64,000 nt of DNA from positions 18,595 to 82,594 of the forward strand of contig JAJDDW010000119.1 in assembly GCA_029260115.1 (NCBI GenBank), written 5' to 3'. Below, one piece after another: positions 37,612-45,737 of the stretch (position 1 is its first letter; each line of letters opens with the position of its first letter). A model generated the notes under the pieces. That model had not been told where the DNA came from, searched no databases, and worked only from the letters and a program-made list of their open reading frames with translations. Position numbers and translations under genes: made by a program. The DNA comes from Phycisphaerae bacterium. GTDB taxonomy: Bacteria; Planctomycetota; Phycisphaerae; UBA1845.

Positions 37612-37642
37612 AAAAAAAACCCCGAACCATAATGGTCCAGGG
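37612..37642 (-). terminator. Rho-independent terminator of tRNA-Gln
   Basis: Read on the minus strand, CCCTGGACCAT pairs with ATGGTTCGGGG and is followed by eight T. It lies 85 bases beyond the tRNA 3' end in the direction of transcription and is the natural terminator for tRNA-Gln. Confidence 0.75.
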
Positions 37643-37726
37643 CCGAAGATTACTATTGTTTTTGGTCGAATTCTGCCACCGTGACTGATAATGATACAAT
37701 AACTCACCAAAAACCGCGTTTTTCGA

Positions 37727-37799
37727 CTGGGCTGCCAAGACTCGAACTTGGAACCTTCTGATCCAGAGTCAGACGTGCTACCGATTGCACCACAGCCCA
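37727..37799 (-). tRNA. tRNA-Gln (anticodon CTG)
   Basis: A full cloverleaf of 73 bases. The acceptor stem TGGGCTG pairs with CAGCCCA, the D stem is GTGC/GCAC, the anticodon stem is TCTGA/TCAGA around loop CTCTGGA (anticodon CTG, reading CAG), and the T stem is CCAAG/CTTGG with loop TTCGAGT. The discriminator is G and the CCA end is not encoded. A broken copy of the 3' half lies at 35478-35521. Confidence 0.95.
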
Positions 37800-37888
37800 A
37801 TAGTCTAGCCATTGGAAACGCTGCCCTAGCTGTTGTCAAGGCAGCCTACAGCGAAGCTGTTTCCTTTCATATTGAAGAGGGCGTTGTT

Positions 37889-38266
37889 TTAGCTGGACGC
37901 CGCTGTGACCATGAAGCTGGTGATGAGATTGCCGACACGGAGGATGACCAAGGGCAGTCCAGCCTTTCTGTGCCAAGCGCTCGAAATGCCCTTACGCTTT
38001 TTTATGCCGGATACAACTTGGCCAATGTACAACACCACGACCCCCACGCTGATAGTTATATGAAAGATCAACAATCCGCCTGGCGCATGTGAGGCCTGCT
38101 CAATCGCGTGGCGCGTTATTTCGATGTAGAGCAATAGGCCCATGTCAATCGTAAACGCGGAGACCATAAGCGGTATGTGAACCTTGCGGTCTCGACGTTT
38201 GAGATATCCAACAACCAACATGGTGCAAGCTACGATGCTGATAATCTTTAGCGGTGAAAATTCCAT
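37889..38266 (-). CDS. Small membrane protein resembling DUF420
   Basis: A 125-residue protein with four predicted hydrophobic helices (about 7-20, 32-48, 66-85, 103-121). Conserved-looking residues include a His in helix 3 (LLIFHITISVG) and AWHRKAGLPLVI. This layout resembles DUF420 (YozB-like) proteins associated with cytochrome c oxidase assembly. The ATG is preceded by GAGGA. No oxidase genes lie nearby, so the role remains open. Confidence 0.6.
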   Translation of the reverse strand: MEFSPLKIISIVACTMLVVGYLKRRDRKVHIPLMVSAFTIDMGLLLYIEITRHAIEQASHAPGGLLIFHITISVGVVVLYIGQVVSGIKKRKGISSAWHRKAGLPLVILRVGNLITSFMVTAASS

Positions 38267-38673
38267 GCTGATTCCTCGTTATTAACAAAACGTCACGCAT
38301 TCACCGTGCGTTGATGAAGGGGCGATGTAGTAATCCAATGGCAACCCAAAATGCGTTAAAGGAATTTTTCTCCTAGCCGCACTCGAAATGTAGCGGCTGG
38401 CTTTCCTGCGAAGGCCGCTTCCTGGTGGTCGCGGTTCTGATCGGAGAATATTCTTTTTATTAAGCTAGCTTAATGACACATCGTAAACCATTGCCGACAA
38501 AATCGTTGCATACTGCAACGTTCGTCCTATATTATCGTCTGTTCATATCCATTCTTATAACTTCTGCATGGTTAGGTCAATGCGATGTCGGCAGGGGGAC
38601 GACGATGCGCAGATAGCCTGGGCGTGCTATGCATAAGGAAGGTGAGGCCTCGTGACTCGCACGTAGGCCGCCC
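38267..38673. promoter_or_regulatory. Spacer with perfect palindrome at 38504-38520
   Basis: The 407-base spacer holds no gene. It contains CGTTGCA TAC TGCAACG (38504-38520), a perfect inverted repeat that could be an operator, and AAGCTAGCTT just upstream. No target gene in correct orientation is obvious except the DUF420-like gene and the chemotaxis relic. Confidence 0.3.
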
Positions 38674-39110
38674 TTAATTCTTAACTATCTTGAACCCGGT
38701 CTGATGACGAGCGACTTTTTGTTGAAGCTTGAACTGTGATACAATCTCCTTGAGCTGCATCGCCTGCCCGGAAAACTCTTCAGCCGCCGAGGCGTTGTTT
38801 TCAATGACAGAAGCGATGATGCGTGTGTGCTCTGTATTCTCAGCAGCAGATCGTCCATACCGTATCCGCAGGTCTACAATGGGAATGACTTTCCCGTATA
38901 AATAAATCAACCCCGTACAAATTCTGGCACCTTTGGAATTTCGGTAATATCGCCGATTAGAATAATTTCCTGCACGTCCAGGATGTTTAGGCCATATTCT
39001 TCTTTGTGTAGTCGAAAACGGACTACTTGAGAAAAGTCGCCCGAGGTGGCACCATCGGCGATCTTAGCTGATTCTAGCCCGGCGTTGCCCATTGAACTGT
39101 CTGTATTCAT
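38674..39110 (-). pseudogene. CheW-MCP chimera, frameshifted remnant of a chemotaxis operon
   Basis: The first part (39110 down to 38907) is the N-terminal half of CheW: VVRFRLHKEEYGLNILDVQEI, then IPKVPEFVRG. A one-base deletion at about 38909 creates a TGA. In the next frame the CheW text continues as IYLYGKVIPIVDLRIRYG and NTEHTRII, then jumps without a break into the C-terminal tail of a methyl-accepting chemotaxis protein (ENNASAAEEFSGQAMQLKEIV, then SQFKL). The middle of cheW's end and nearly all of the mcp gene are therefore missing. A longer ORF start exists at 39185. Confidence 0.8.
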
Positions 39111-39262
39111 ATCGCAGTAACAAGCGTTACTTTCGGACGTAGCCAATTGCATGTAACACTGATTGTCTAGCCTCGGGTGAATCACTTATTTTTGAACATG
39201 TGTCGCTGCATAATCTGGCTTACTAATAAGGCAAAGATCGACGATACATCCTAAGACGATTC

Positions 39263-40912
39263 TTGCGAATTTTTCCGATGTATATCGGGACGTTATATCA
39301 AACGAGGCCTAGGATGATCTACGATTCACCCATGATAGTGCCAAAGAACATCATGCCTCAGCAGAAAAACGAGTTTTTTGTCGTAGCTGTCCTGGTCATG
39401 GCCCTAGGATTTTTTGTAGGCTTCATGCCCCTTCCACAAGACCCCGACCTCTGGTTCCACCTAGCTGACGGAGAATACATTCTCTCCCAAGGCCATGTAC
39501 CGCAGACTGACCCATTCAGCTTCACCCGCAACGGCGATCTCTGGATGCCTCACTCTTGGTTGTTCGACGTGTGCGCCACGCTCAGTTGGCATCATCTCGG
39601 ACCGCGTAGTACCGAAGCCATCATGGGGATGTGCTTCATGAGCATACTCATCATTTGCTTTCACTTGCTATCGCGACGCGCAGTGCCGCCCGTAGCCGCG
39701 TTGGGCATATGCTTTTTCGTCGCCTTAGCTGCAGGTAACACCCGTGGCGTCAGGCCTCAAGTTTTTTCCCTCTTGTTCACGGCTATATGTTTGGCACTCA
39801 TAACAAAGCATAAGTCTATGCCTTCATGGCGAGTTCTGTGGACACTGCCGCCTATATTTCTACTCTGGGCACAAATGCATAGCGGATGCGTGATGGGTTT
39901 TATCGTCATTGCGGTATACTTGTTCGGGCGTTCGTTGGACGCGCTCAAACGAAATTCAACCACCGCTTCGTCGGAGTTAAAACCTCTCGCCGCAGCGCTA
40001 TTAGCCTCATCTATGGTCATTCTCATTACCCCGCATGCGATTTCGCATTACGCGTATGTCCGCATGACCATGGCTATGAGTTTCCTAAAATCCTCGGTGG
40101 TAGAATGGCAACCACCCATCGCGTTTCCTCTTGCCGTGCCAGACGTCTACTTATTCATGCTGATCGGCGGCGTGCTAGTCATCTTGTGGCGTTATAATAC
40201 CAAAGTGAGCTTGGCTGAGCTTGGTGTGTGCGGTGCGCTCATCGCATTAGCCTGCACAGCTACGCGACATATTCCGCTAGCCTGCGTAGGTAGCATACCA
40301 CTATTAGCCGCCGCTTGGGGTAAGGGCGAATCGCCTCATGTCGTTAATTTTTCCATGAAGCGACAGGCTATGGTCGTGCCCGCATGTTTTGTCGTCGCCT
40401 TGTTGGTATGTTTGTGGCGCTTCCCCAACGATATTTGGTCGCGATACGCCCAAGCCGAACCCGTGATAGGCGCTCGGGCACTTGTCAATCTGAATCAGCC
40501 ACTGCGGGTGTTTACGACGTACAACACCGGGCCTTATGTACTCTGGTCCAAACCAGGTACGCTGCAAAATTTTGTAGATTCTCGAGCGGACGTTTTTGGC
40601 GATGCATTATTAAGGCAAGCCGAGCATGCCCGAGCAGGCCGGGGTTGGCAGGCGCTTTTTGCGTACTGGTCGGTGCAGGCTGCTGTCGTCGAAAAAACTG
40701 ATCCCATCGCCGAGCAATTGCAAATGGCTGATGACTGGCAGCTTCTCGCTGAGGACCATCAGGAATATACCTTCATTCTCCGCCCTGCGAATCATACTGG
40801 CATTGTCCCTCGGCCCGACGATTTTCATCACAGACTACTTACCTCAGCCAATACCATTTTCAATTGTCACGGAAGTCCTAACAGATGCTTGGCAGGCATC
40901 CCCGGAATCTAA
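39263..40912 (+). CDS. Multi-spanning membrane glycosyltransferase-like protein
   Basis: A 549-residue protein with about ten hydrophobic helices between residues 37 and 390 and a soluble end. The first loop has DPDLWFHLADGEYI near residue 59, the Asp-containing motif of a large GT-C-like family of planctomycetes and relatives. The best start is uncertain: several ATGs occur in the first 31 codons and the hydrophobic region begins near Met31 (39353). The last 20 or so codons read into the neighbouring ABC1 pseudogene in the wrong frame, so the true C-terminus may have been lost. Confidence 0.65.
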   Translation: MRIFPMYIGTLYQTRPRMIYDSPMIVPKNIMPQQKNEFFVVAVLVMALGFFVGFMPLPQDPDLWFHLADGEYILSQGHVPQTDPFSFTRNGDLWMPHSWLFDVCATLSWHHLGPRSTEAIMGMCFMSILIICFHLLSRRAVPPVAALGICFFVALAAGNTRGVRPQVFSLLFTAICLALITKHKSMPSWRVLWTLPPIFLLWAQMHSGCVMGFIVIAVYLFGRSLDALKRNSTTASSELKPLAAALLASSMVILITPHAISHYAYVRMTMAMSFLKSSVVEWQPPIAFPLAVPDVYLFMLIGGVLVILWRYNTKVSLAELGVCGALIALACTATRHIPLACVGSIPLLAAAWGKGESPHVVNFSMKRQAMVVPACFVVALLVCLWRFPNDIWSRYAQAEPVIGARALVNLNQPLRVFTTYNTGPYVLWSKPGTLQNFVDSRADVFGDALLRQAEHARAGRGWQALFAYWSVQAAVVEKTDPIAEQLQMADDWQLLAEDHQEYTFILRPANHTGIVPRPDDFHHRLLTSANTIFNCHGSPNRCLAGIPGI

Positions 40913-41522
40913 TTCCAACTATATATCGCCAGACGCCAAAGCGGCACCCTTAGGGCAGGCGTATCGTGCGTCGCTTGTCGACGCACCGGATGTCGCTTTC
41001 AAAGTCGCTTACCCAGGCATCGAAACAGCGGTTCTAAACGATTTGAAAATGCTAGATTGGCAAGTCGGCGATACTTTTGACCACGTAATGAGTTGGCCAG
41101 CCAACGATCGATTTGAACCCGGTCGCACGATGTTGCAACATTTCCTCACGCTCCTGTTCGATCATGGCTTAGTCCACAGTGCCCCGCTGGCGACACTCTC
41201 AGCCCTAGATTTCAATGCTGGGTAGCTTGAGCCTATCTAAGATAAATTACCGGCCGTGTGTAATGTGCTTTTTGAGCTATTTTCTAGCCCTATGAAATTA
41301 GACCTTGCCCAATGGAATCGCAAACAACGCATGCATGACTTCCTCGGCGACGACCGCTGGAACTTCCGCATGGCTGGGCCTTCGAAACTTATTTTGCTGA
41401 TGAGTGCTTTTCGCGGCATATTGTGCTGTTTAGAAAAAACCGCCGAGCCAGTTAGCTGGGAACGGGTGTTACAGTCCATTCTGAAAAAGCACCAAGTCAG
41501 CGTGCAAGCCAAAAGCCTATAA
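40850..41522 (+). pseudogene. Collapsed ABC1/UbiB-like kinase gene
   Basis: In the frame ending at 41225, PLGQAYRASL and VAFKVAYPGIETAVLNDL correspond to the ABC1 ATP-binding loop and lysine region. The text then runs after a large internal deletion into LTLLFDHGLVHSAPL, where the family has HGxxHADPHPGN. A stop follows. In another frame, 41256-41522 carries the C-terminal part (QWNRKQRMHDFLGDDRWNF, MAGPSKLILLMSAFRGI). Catalytic residues are missing, so the gene is dead. Its 5' edge overlaps the preceding gene's end. Confidence 0.7.
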
Positions 41523-41551
41523 AGCCCTCGCCGCAGTCTACATTCGATTCC

Positions 41552-41809
41552 ATGGCTAAGCATTTGCGCATCGAGGTGTTTCGTGATGACGTTATGAAGG
41601 AATCGCTAACTTACCCAGTACTAGCTGTTGAAGATGTACGAAATTTAATGGGCGAAGATGTCCAAGAGAGAATCGAACAAGAAGGCACCGACATCGATGA
41701 GATTGTCCGAGAAGCGCGGGTCGACGGATACAAAGCCATCGAATTATTCTACGTGAAAGATGTTACGACAGCAGGTCAGCTGCGCGTAGTTCGCGTATGG
41801 TTACAATAA
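41552..41809 (+). CDS. Small conserved-looking protein following the ABC1 relic
   Basis: An 85-residue soluble, acidic protein beginning MAKHLRIEVFRDDVMKES. It contains NLMGEDVQERIEQEGTDIDE and ends VVRVWLQ. It starts 30 bases after the ABC1 pseudogene and looks like the small partner that follows ABC1-type kinases in related genomes (from memory, not checked). The reading frame is intact, unlike the kinase. No function is known. Confidence 0.6.
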   Translation: MAKHLRIEVFRDDVMKESLTYPVLAVEDVRNLMGEDVQERIEQEGTDIDEIVREARVDGYKAIELFYVKDVTTAGQLRVVRVWLQ

Positions 41810-41910
41810 CGACACACATGGTTGGTCTGAGTAAAGCGCTGGTCGGATGGCATGGGTAAGCTACTGCTTACCCGTGGTATTGAAGGCCTCGTAACTTTGG
41901 CTTCATCAGT

Positions 41911-41946
41911 AAAAAAAAGCGACCAAGCGCGTTCGCGCCTAGTCGC
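41911..41946 (-). terminator. Rho-independent terminator
   Basis: On the minus strand GCGAC...GCGC, loop of 4, GCGC...GTCGC (with interior mismatches) is followed by eight T. It ends the small gene at 41976-42164. Confidence 0.75.
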
Positions 41947-41975
41947 TTATTCGTAACTGATTGCAGTACGAAATT

Positions 41976-42164
41976 TTATCCGCCATTGCTACCGATGTTG
42001 GTGTTCAATAAATCGAATGTCTCGGATTGAACAAATTGGGCAGCTCCATCAATAGTAGCATCTCGCAAAGCACGAGCGAATGTATCTGAGAAGGGGAAGC
42101 AACTGCCGCCATAAAGTACCGGTAAGGCCAGGGCGACCATGATTGTCCGTTTGATGCGTTGCAT
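41976..42164 (-). CDS. Very small exported protein or lipoprotein
   Basis: A 62-residue protein with a Lys/Arg start (MQRIKRT), a hydrophobic stretch (IMVALALPVLYGG) and a Cys at about residue 22 in GGSC that could be lipidated. The mature 40 residues are amphipathic and end in GSNGG. A good terminator follows it, which supports a real transcript. No family is recognised. Confidence 0.5.
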   Translation of the reverse strand: MQRIKRTIMVALALPVLYGGSCFPFSDTFARALRDATIDGAAQFVQSETFDLLNTNIGSNGG

Positions 42165-42413
42165 AGAATAAACTCCTAACGATGTACTCGATCCTCACTA
42201 TCGGCCGAACTGTCATCTGGGGGAAAATCATAACCACCAGCGTCAAGCCCGTCATGATCATTGTGGCAAAAAATTCCTCATTAAGCTACCTGATAACCCT
42301 GACTAAATACCAATTTCGTCCGCACTCTAGCAATTTCTTTAGCCCGACGCGCAAAATCACGCACCAATTCGTTCCATTTTTCAATCCTACATGTGAAAAA
42401 TTAGGTAGACCGT

Positions 42414-43061
42414 TCATTTGCGATCCAATAACGCCAGTCGAACCCCCAAACCGATGAAAACACACCCGGTAAACCATCGCTGTATGTTAACTATCCGTGG
42501 CGATGCCGATACGCTGGCACGCATCCATCCGCCAGCCAGCGCCACCAGTAAATTTACTCCAGTGCCAACCACATTGAAAACGACGCCCAGAAAAATGAAT
42601 TGTGCCGCCACTGAGCCATTAGCCGGGTCTACGAATTGGGGTAAAAAAGCCAGGAAAAAAAACGCCACCTTGGGATTGAGTACATTCGTGACCACTCCTT
42701 GACGAAAAATCGCCGCGTGTCCCTTATTTTTAAGGCTATATTGCGATTGCTGTCCGGATGGATAGCCAATCAATGTATTCGCGCCCAAGTACACCAGATA
42801 GATCGCCCCAGCTATTTTGATGATTGAAAACGCGACGACTGACGACATGATTACCGCCGAAAGACCGACCGCCCCAGCCAGGGTATGAACCAACCCGCCA
42901 CCTGCAATGCCCAGCGCGGAAGCTACCCCCGCTGCCCGCCCCTGACCCACACTACGGGCCATTACGTAGAGCATGTCAGGCCCCGGCGTAAGATTCAGCG
43001 TCAGCCCGGCAAGTACGAATAACCAAAGGTGTGAAATTTCCGGCATATGTAGATTCCCCAA
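42414..43061 (-). CDS. LysE/RhtB-family amino-acid exporter
   Basis: A 215-residue membrane protein with the typical LysE arrangement: LNLTPGPDMLYVMARSVGQGRAAGVASALGI at residues 22-52, FRQGVVTNVLNPKVAFFFLAFLPQFV near 115, and about six helices. The family exports lysine, homoserine, threonine or other amino acids, and the substrate cannot be told here. Start may be Met6 (43046). Confidence 0.9.
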   Translation of the reverse strand: MGNLHMPEISHLWLFVLAGLTLNLTPGPDMLYVMARSVGQGRAAGVASALGIAGGGLVHTLAGAVGLSAVIMSSVVAFSIIKIAGAIYLVYLGANTLIGYPSGQQSQYSLKNKGHAAIFRQGVVTNVLNPKVAFFFLAFLPQFVDPANGSVAAQFIFLGVVFNVVGTGVNLLVALAGGWMRASVSASPRIVNIQRWFTGCVFIGLGVRLALLDRK

Positions 43062-43206
43062 GTGAGTGTACCTGCAGCCAGGCCTAACCCCATAACTCGA
43101 CCCAGTGAATTCTCATTTGTGAGATTATATGCCTTGGGTGCGATTCGTTCAATCGACGGAGCCAGTCGTGGTGGTCCCTGTATTAGATCCCACGTGATCC
43201 GTTAAC

Positions 43207-45282
43207 TTATTTACTACTTGAACGTGCATATCGTGGGTCTAGTCGGACAGCTTCACTTTCGTGCCGCTGTGCTTGCGCATCATCACCAACCGAATAGAAT
43301 AGCATCGCAAGATTGTAGTGTGCACCAGCATGGCTAGGCGCCAGTGATATGGCACGAACAAGATGTCTGCGGGCGCGATCCCATTGCCCCAGCCTAATGA
43401 GGGCAAATCCCAGATTGTTACAAAGATCCGCGTCGTCTGGCGCTTCGTCGAGCGCCTTCTCAAGGCAGGGGACGGCCTCTTCAAATCGTCCCAAATATCC
43501 AAGAATGGTGCCGAGGTTATACTGCACCTGCGGAAGATTCGGAGCTAATTGACTAGCCTGTTGCAAGCTCGTTACCGCGCCTTCAAGTTTTCCGAGTTCC
43601 GCCAGCGCGCTGCCATAAGCCGCATGTGCTTGGCCCCATGCTGGTTCCAGTTTGATGGTCCGTCCGAACAAAGCTATCGCCTCTGAGAAATTGCCCTGCG
43701 ACGTTCGAATCGTACCCAAGGCGAAACAAGCTGATGCCACCGTTGACGTCGCCTGCTCATCGTCTGGGTTTGCACCCTCAATCACACGCACGAATTGGCG
43801 GGCGGCCTCTATGGGACGGTTTTGTCCAGCTAGCACTTGCCCGAAGCGCATGTTCAAGTCCATCTCGTCTGGTCGTATTTTCAGTAGCGCCTCAGCAACA
43901 GGCTCGGCCTCATCGAATCTCTCCAGATACATCAGCGTACTCAACATGCTTCGCTGGACGCGTTCATTTGAAAACAGGCCCCAGTCGTATGCTGTTACCA
44001 AATGTTCGAGCGCGCGCGTTGCCATCAACGGACGATTTTCTACAGGCGATACATGCGGCATCGATTTCGTCATCTTCAAACCGTTATATTCATGATATCG
44101 CACGAAACCACTGTGCGCGAGAAGCGCAATTACAAGGGCGTAACAGCAAGAAAAAATTATGCCACTGCGAGATAGGCGTCCGCTAATTTTCAAGCGGTGG
44201 TGCGTCAGCATAACATTCGTGCTTTGAGTCAGCCGCCAACCAATCACGGACAGGTATCCTACTATGCCACCTGACGCAACAGAAAGTAGAAACGGAATGC
44301 GGCTATAAAGTCCTCTCAGGCAAAACATTGTGACCAGGCAAACCGCGGCCATGAAATGTTCTTCTGCCAGCGTGAATCCATAAGGTAATCCGAACCGGCC
44401 ACTCCCCCGAGACGATTTCCACAGCGCGGGCGTTGTTATGCCGTAACGCAATACATCGTTCGGGCAGCCTACCACGCAGTCGAGGTCTTTTAGGCAGGCA
44501 GGGTTTACGACCATGCCAAACTGTCGTATTTCGTCATGTACACGAATGCCGCTCTCGCAAATAGCCGTGCATGTTCCGCATTGCTTGCAAGCGTCCGACC
44601 CAATGATTTTCCCCGGTGTGAATCGATCAGCCAAGCTGAACACCGCGCCGAACGGGCAGACATACGTGCAAAATGTTCGAGACCCAAGCAGATATACAAT
44701 TACGAACCCGCACACCAAAAAAGTTAATACAATGATTGGCGCGCTCGGCAGGTTGCGCCAGAAATGGGTCGTTGTCATCGAAGCCCAGCCGTCGGCGTCG
44801 GTACGAAAATGAAAGGTGGGGATCGCTCGACTCTCCCATGCGCGGACGACTTGTGGCAAACCGAACATGTAAAACGCTGTTAGCGGCGGCACCCACAGCA
44901 GCAGACGAGACCGAATCGGTTTGCGGCGTATGTGTAGCTTTCGCAATATCCAAGCACAGAGTTCCTGCAGTGCCAATATGTGGCACCCCCATCCACAGAA
45001 AAATCGTCCGAATATAAATGTACCAAACACCAGCATCGCCATAAAAAGAAAACCAGCTGTAATGATGCCGAGTTCCATGGTGTACATCACTTCGCTGAGT
45101 TCGAGCGGTGCGAGTGTTTTTCCGGACAGCTTCCAATGCAAAATGTGACAGGCCGCGGCGCAGTAAACGAGTATGAACGAGAGGGCACGCCAACGGCCCA
45201 TGGATCGGCGCACATGCGGCGCTTTGGATAATGCAGGTGATTCTAAGGGTGTTGTAGGAATGACAGGTAGTGGTGTATTCAT
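43207..45282 (-). CDS. Polyferredoxin membrane protein (NapH/RdxA-like) fused to TPR repeats
   Basis: Residues about 25-275 form an NapH/CcoG-like membrane domain with conserved GRFFCGWGCHILALQE, RTFCTYVCPFGAVF, then two 4Fe-4S sites, CKQCGTCTAIC and CLKDLDCVVGCP. Two or three more helices follow (about 310-385). From about 410 to 690 are TPR repeats (for instance HAAYGSALAELGKLEGAV, YNLGTILGYLGRFEEAV, NNLGFALIRLGQWDRA, YNLAMLFYSVGDDAQA). The membrane part could pass electrons to periplasmic partners and the TPRs could dock them. No reductase lies beside it. Confidence 0.85.
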   Translation of the reverse strand: MNTPLPVIPTTPLESPALSKAPHVRRSMGRWRALSFILVYCAAACHILHWKLSGKTLAPLELSEVMYTMELGIITAGFLFMAMLVFGTFIFGRFFCGWGCHILALQELCAWILRKLHIRRKPIRSRLLLWVPPLTAFYMFGLPQVVRAWESRAIPTFHFRTDADGWASMTTTHFWRNLPSAPIIVLTFLVCGFVIVYLLGSRTFCTYVCPFGAVFSLADRFTPGKIIGSDACKQCGTCTAICESGIRVHDEIRQFGMVVNPACLKDLDCVVGCPNDVLRYGITTPALWKSSRGSGRFGLPYGFTLAEEHFMAAVCLVTMFCLRGLYSRIPFLLSVASGGIVGYLSVIGWRLTQSTNVMLTHHRLKISGRLSRSGIIFSCCYALVIALLAHSGFVRYHEYNGLKMTKSMPHVSPVENRPLMATRALEHLVTAYDWGLFSNERVQRSMLSTLMYLERFDEAEPVAEALLKIRPDEMDLNMRFGQVLAGQNRPIEAARQFVRVIEGANPDDEQATSTVASACFALGTIRTSQGNFSEAIALFGRTIKLEPAWGQAHAAYGSALAELGKLEGAVTSLQQASQLAPNLPQVQYNLGTILGYLGRFEEAVPCLEKALDEAPDDADLCNNLGFALIRLGQWDRARRHLVRAISLAPSHAGAHYNLAMLFYSVGDDAQAQRHESEAVRLDPRYARSSSK

Positions 45283-45737
45283 GTTCCCCGCGACCGGTAT
45301 TTATCCGGCGGCAGAAACCATCGAGCCAGCGTCTTCGCCAGTTACCCAACCGACCATGGCCAAAGGCTCGCATCGTCTCTATATCCATATAGTAGGATGC
45401 AACAGGCTAGAATCAAGATGCGATAACATGACCGCGATCAATGGTCCGTTGCGGCCGGTATTTTCGGGACCTTGGATCATCATTTACTAATAATGCACAA
45501 GAGTTATCGGACGAATTTGGGTGCCTCCGCTATCCATTTGTAAAGTTGCGATAATCTGCTTGTTTATGAGGTCGAATTACAAAGTGATGCGACCACTGAC
45601 ATGCTAGCCTGTTGTCAGGTTCAATAGCAGCTAACTATTGACGACGGAGGACTAGTCGATTGCAAAGTCCGAAGCGAGGGAAGCAAGACTATCGCTCGGC
45701 TTATGGTGAAATGGGTAGGGATTGTTTCGCATTTGAA
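45283..45737. other. Spacer without a recognised gene
   Basis: The 455-base gap lies between two minus-strand genes. No plausible coding region is seen. A bulged hairpin is possible around 45670-45700 (CCGAAGCGAG against CGCTCGG). It probably holds the promoter of the polyferredoxin/TPR gene. Confidence 0.3.

Noticed and set aside
40626..40850. Start of a 199-codon frame overlapping the membrane glycosyltransferase
   Set aside because: The first part is out of frame with a well-supported membrane protein. Only the later part (ABC1 relic) is meaningful.
44627..45388. A 253-codon frame in another phase over the polyferredoxin/TPR gene
   Set aside because: The NapH-like reading frame is clearly the coding one, with its Cys motifs intact. 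The alternative is a shadow.
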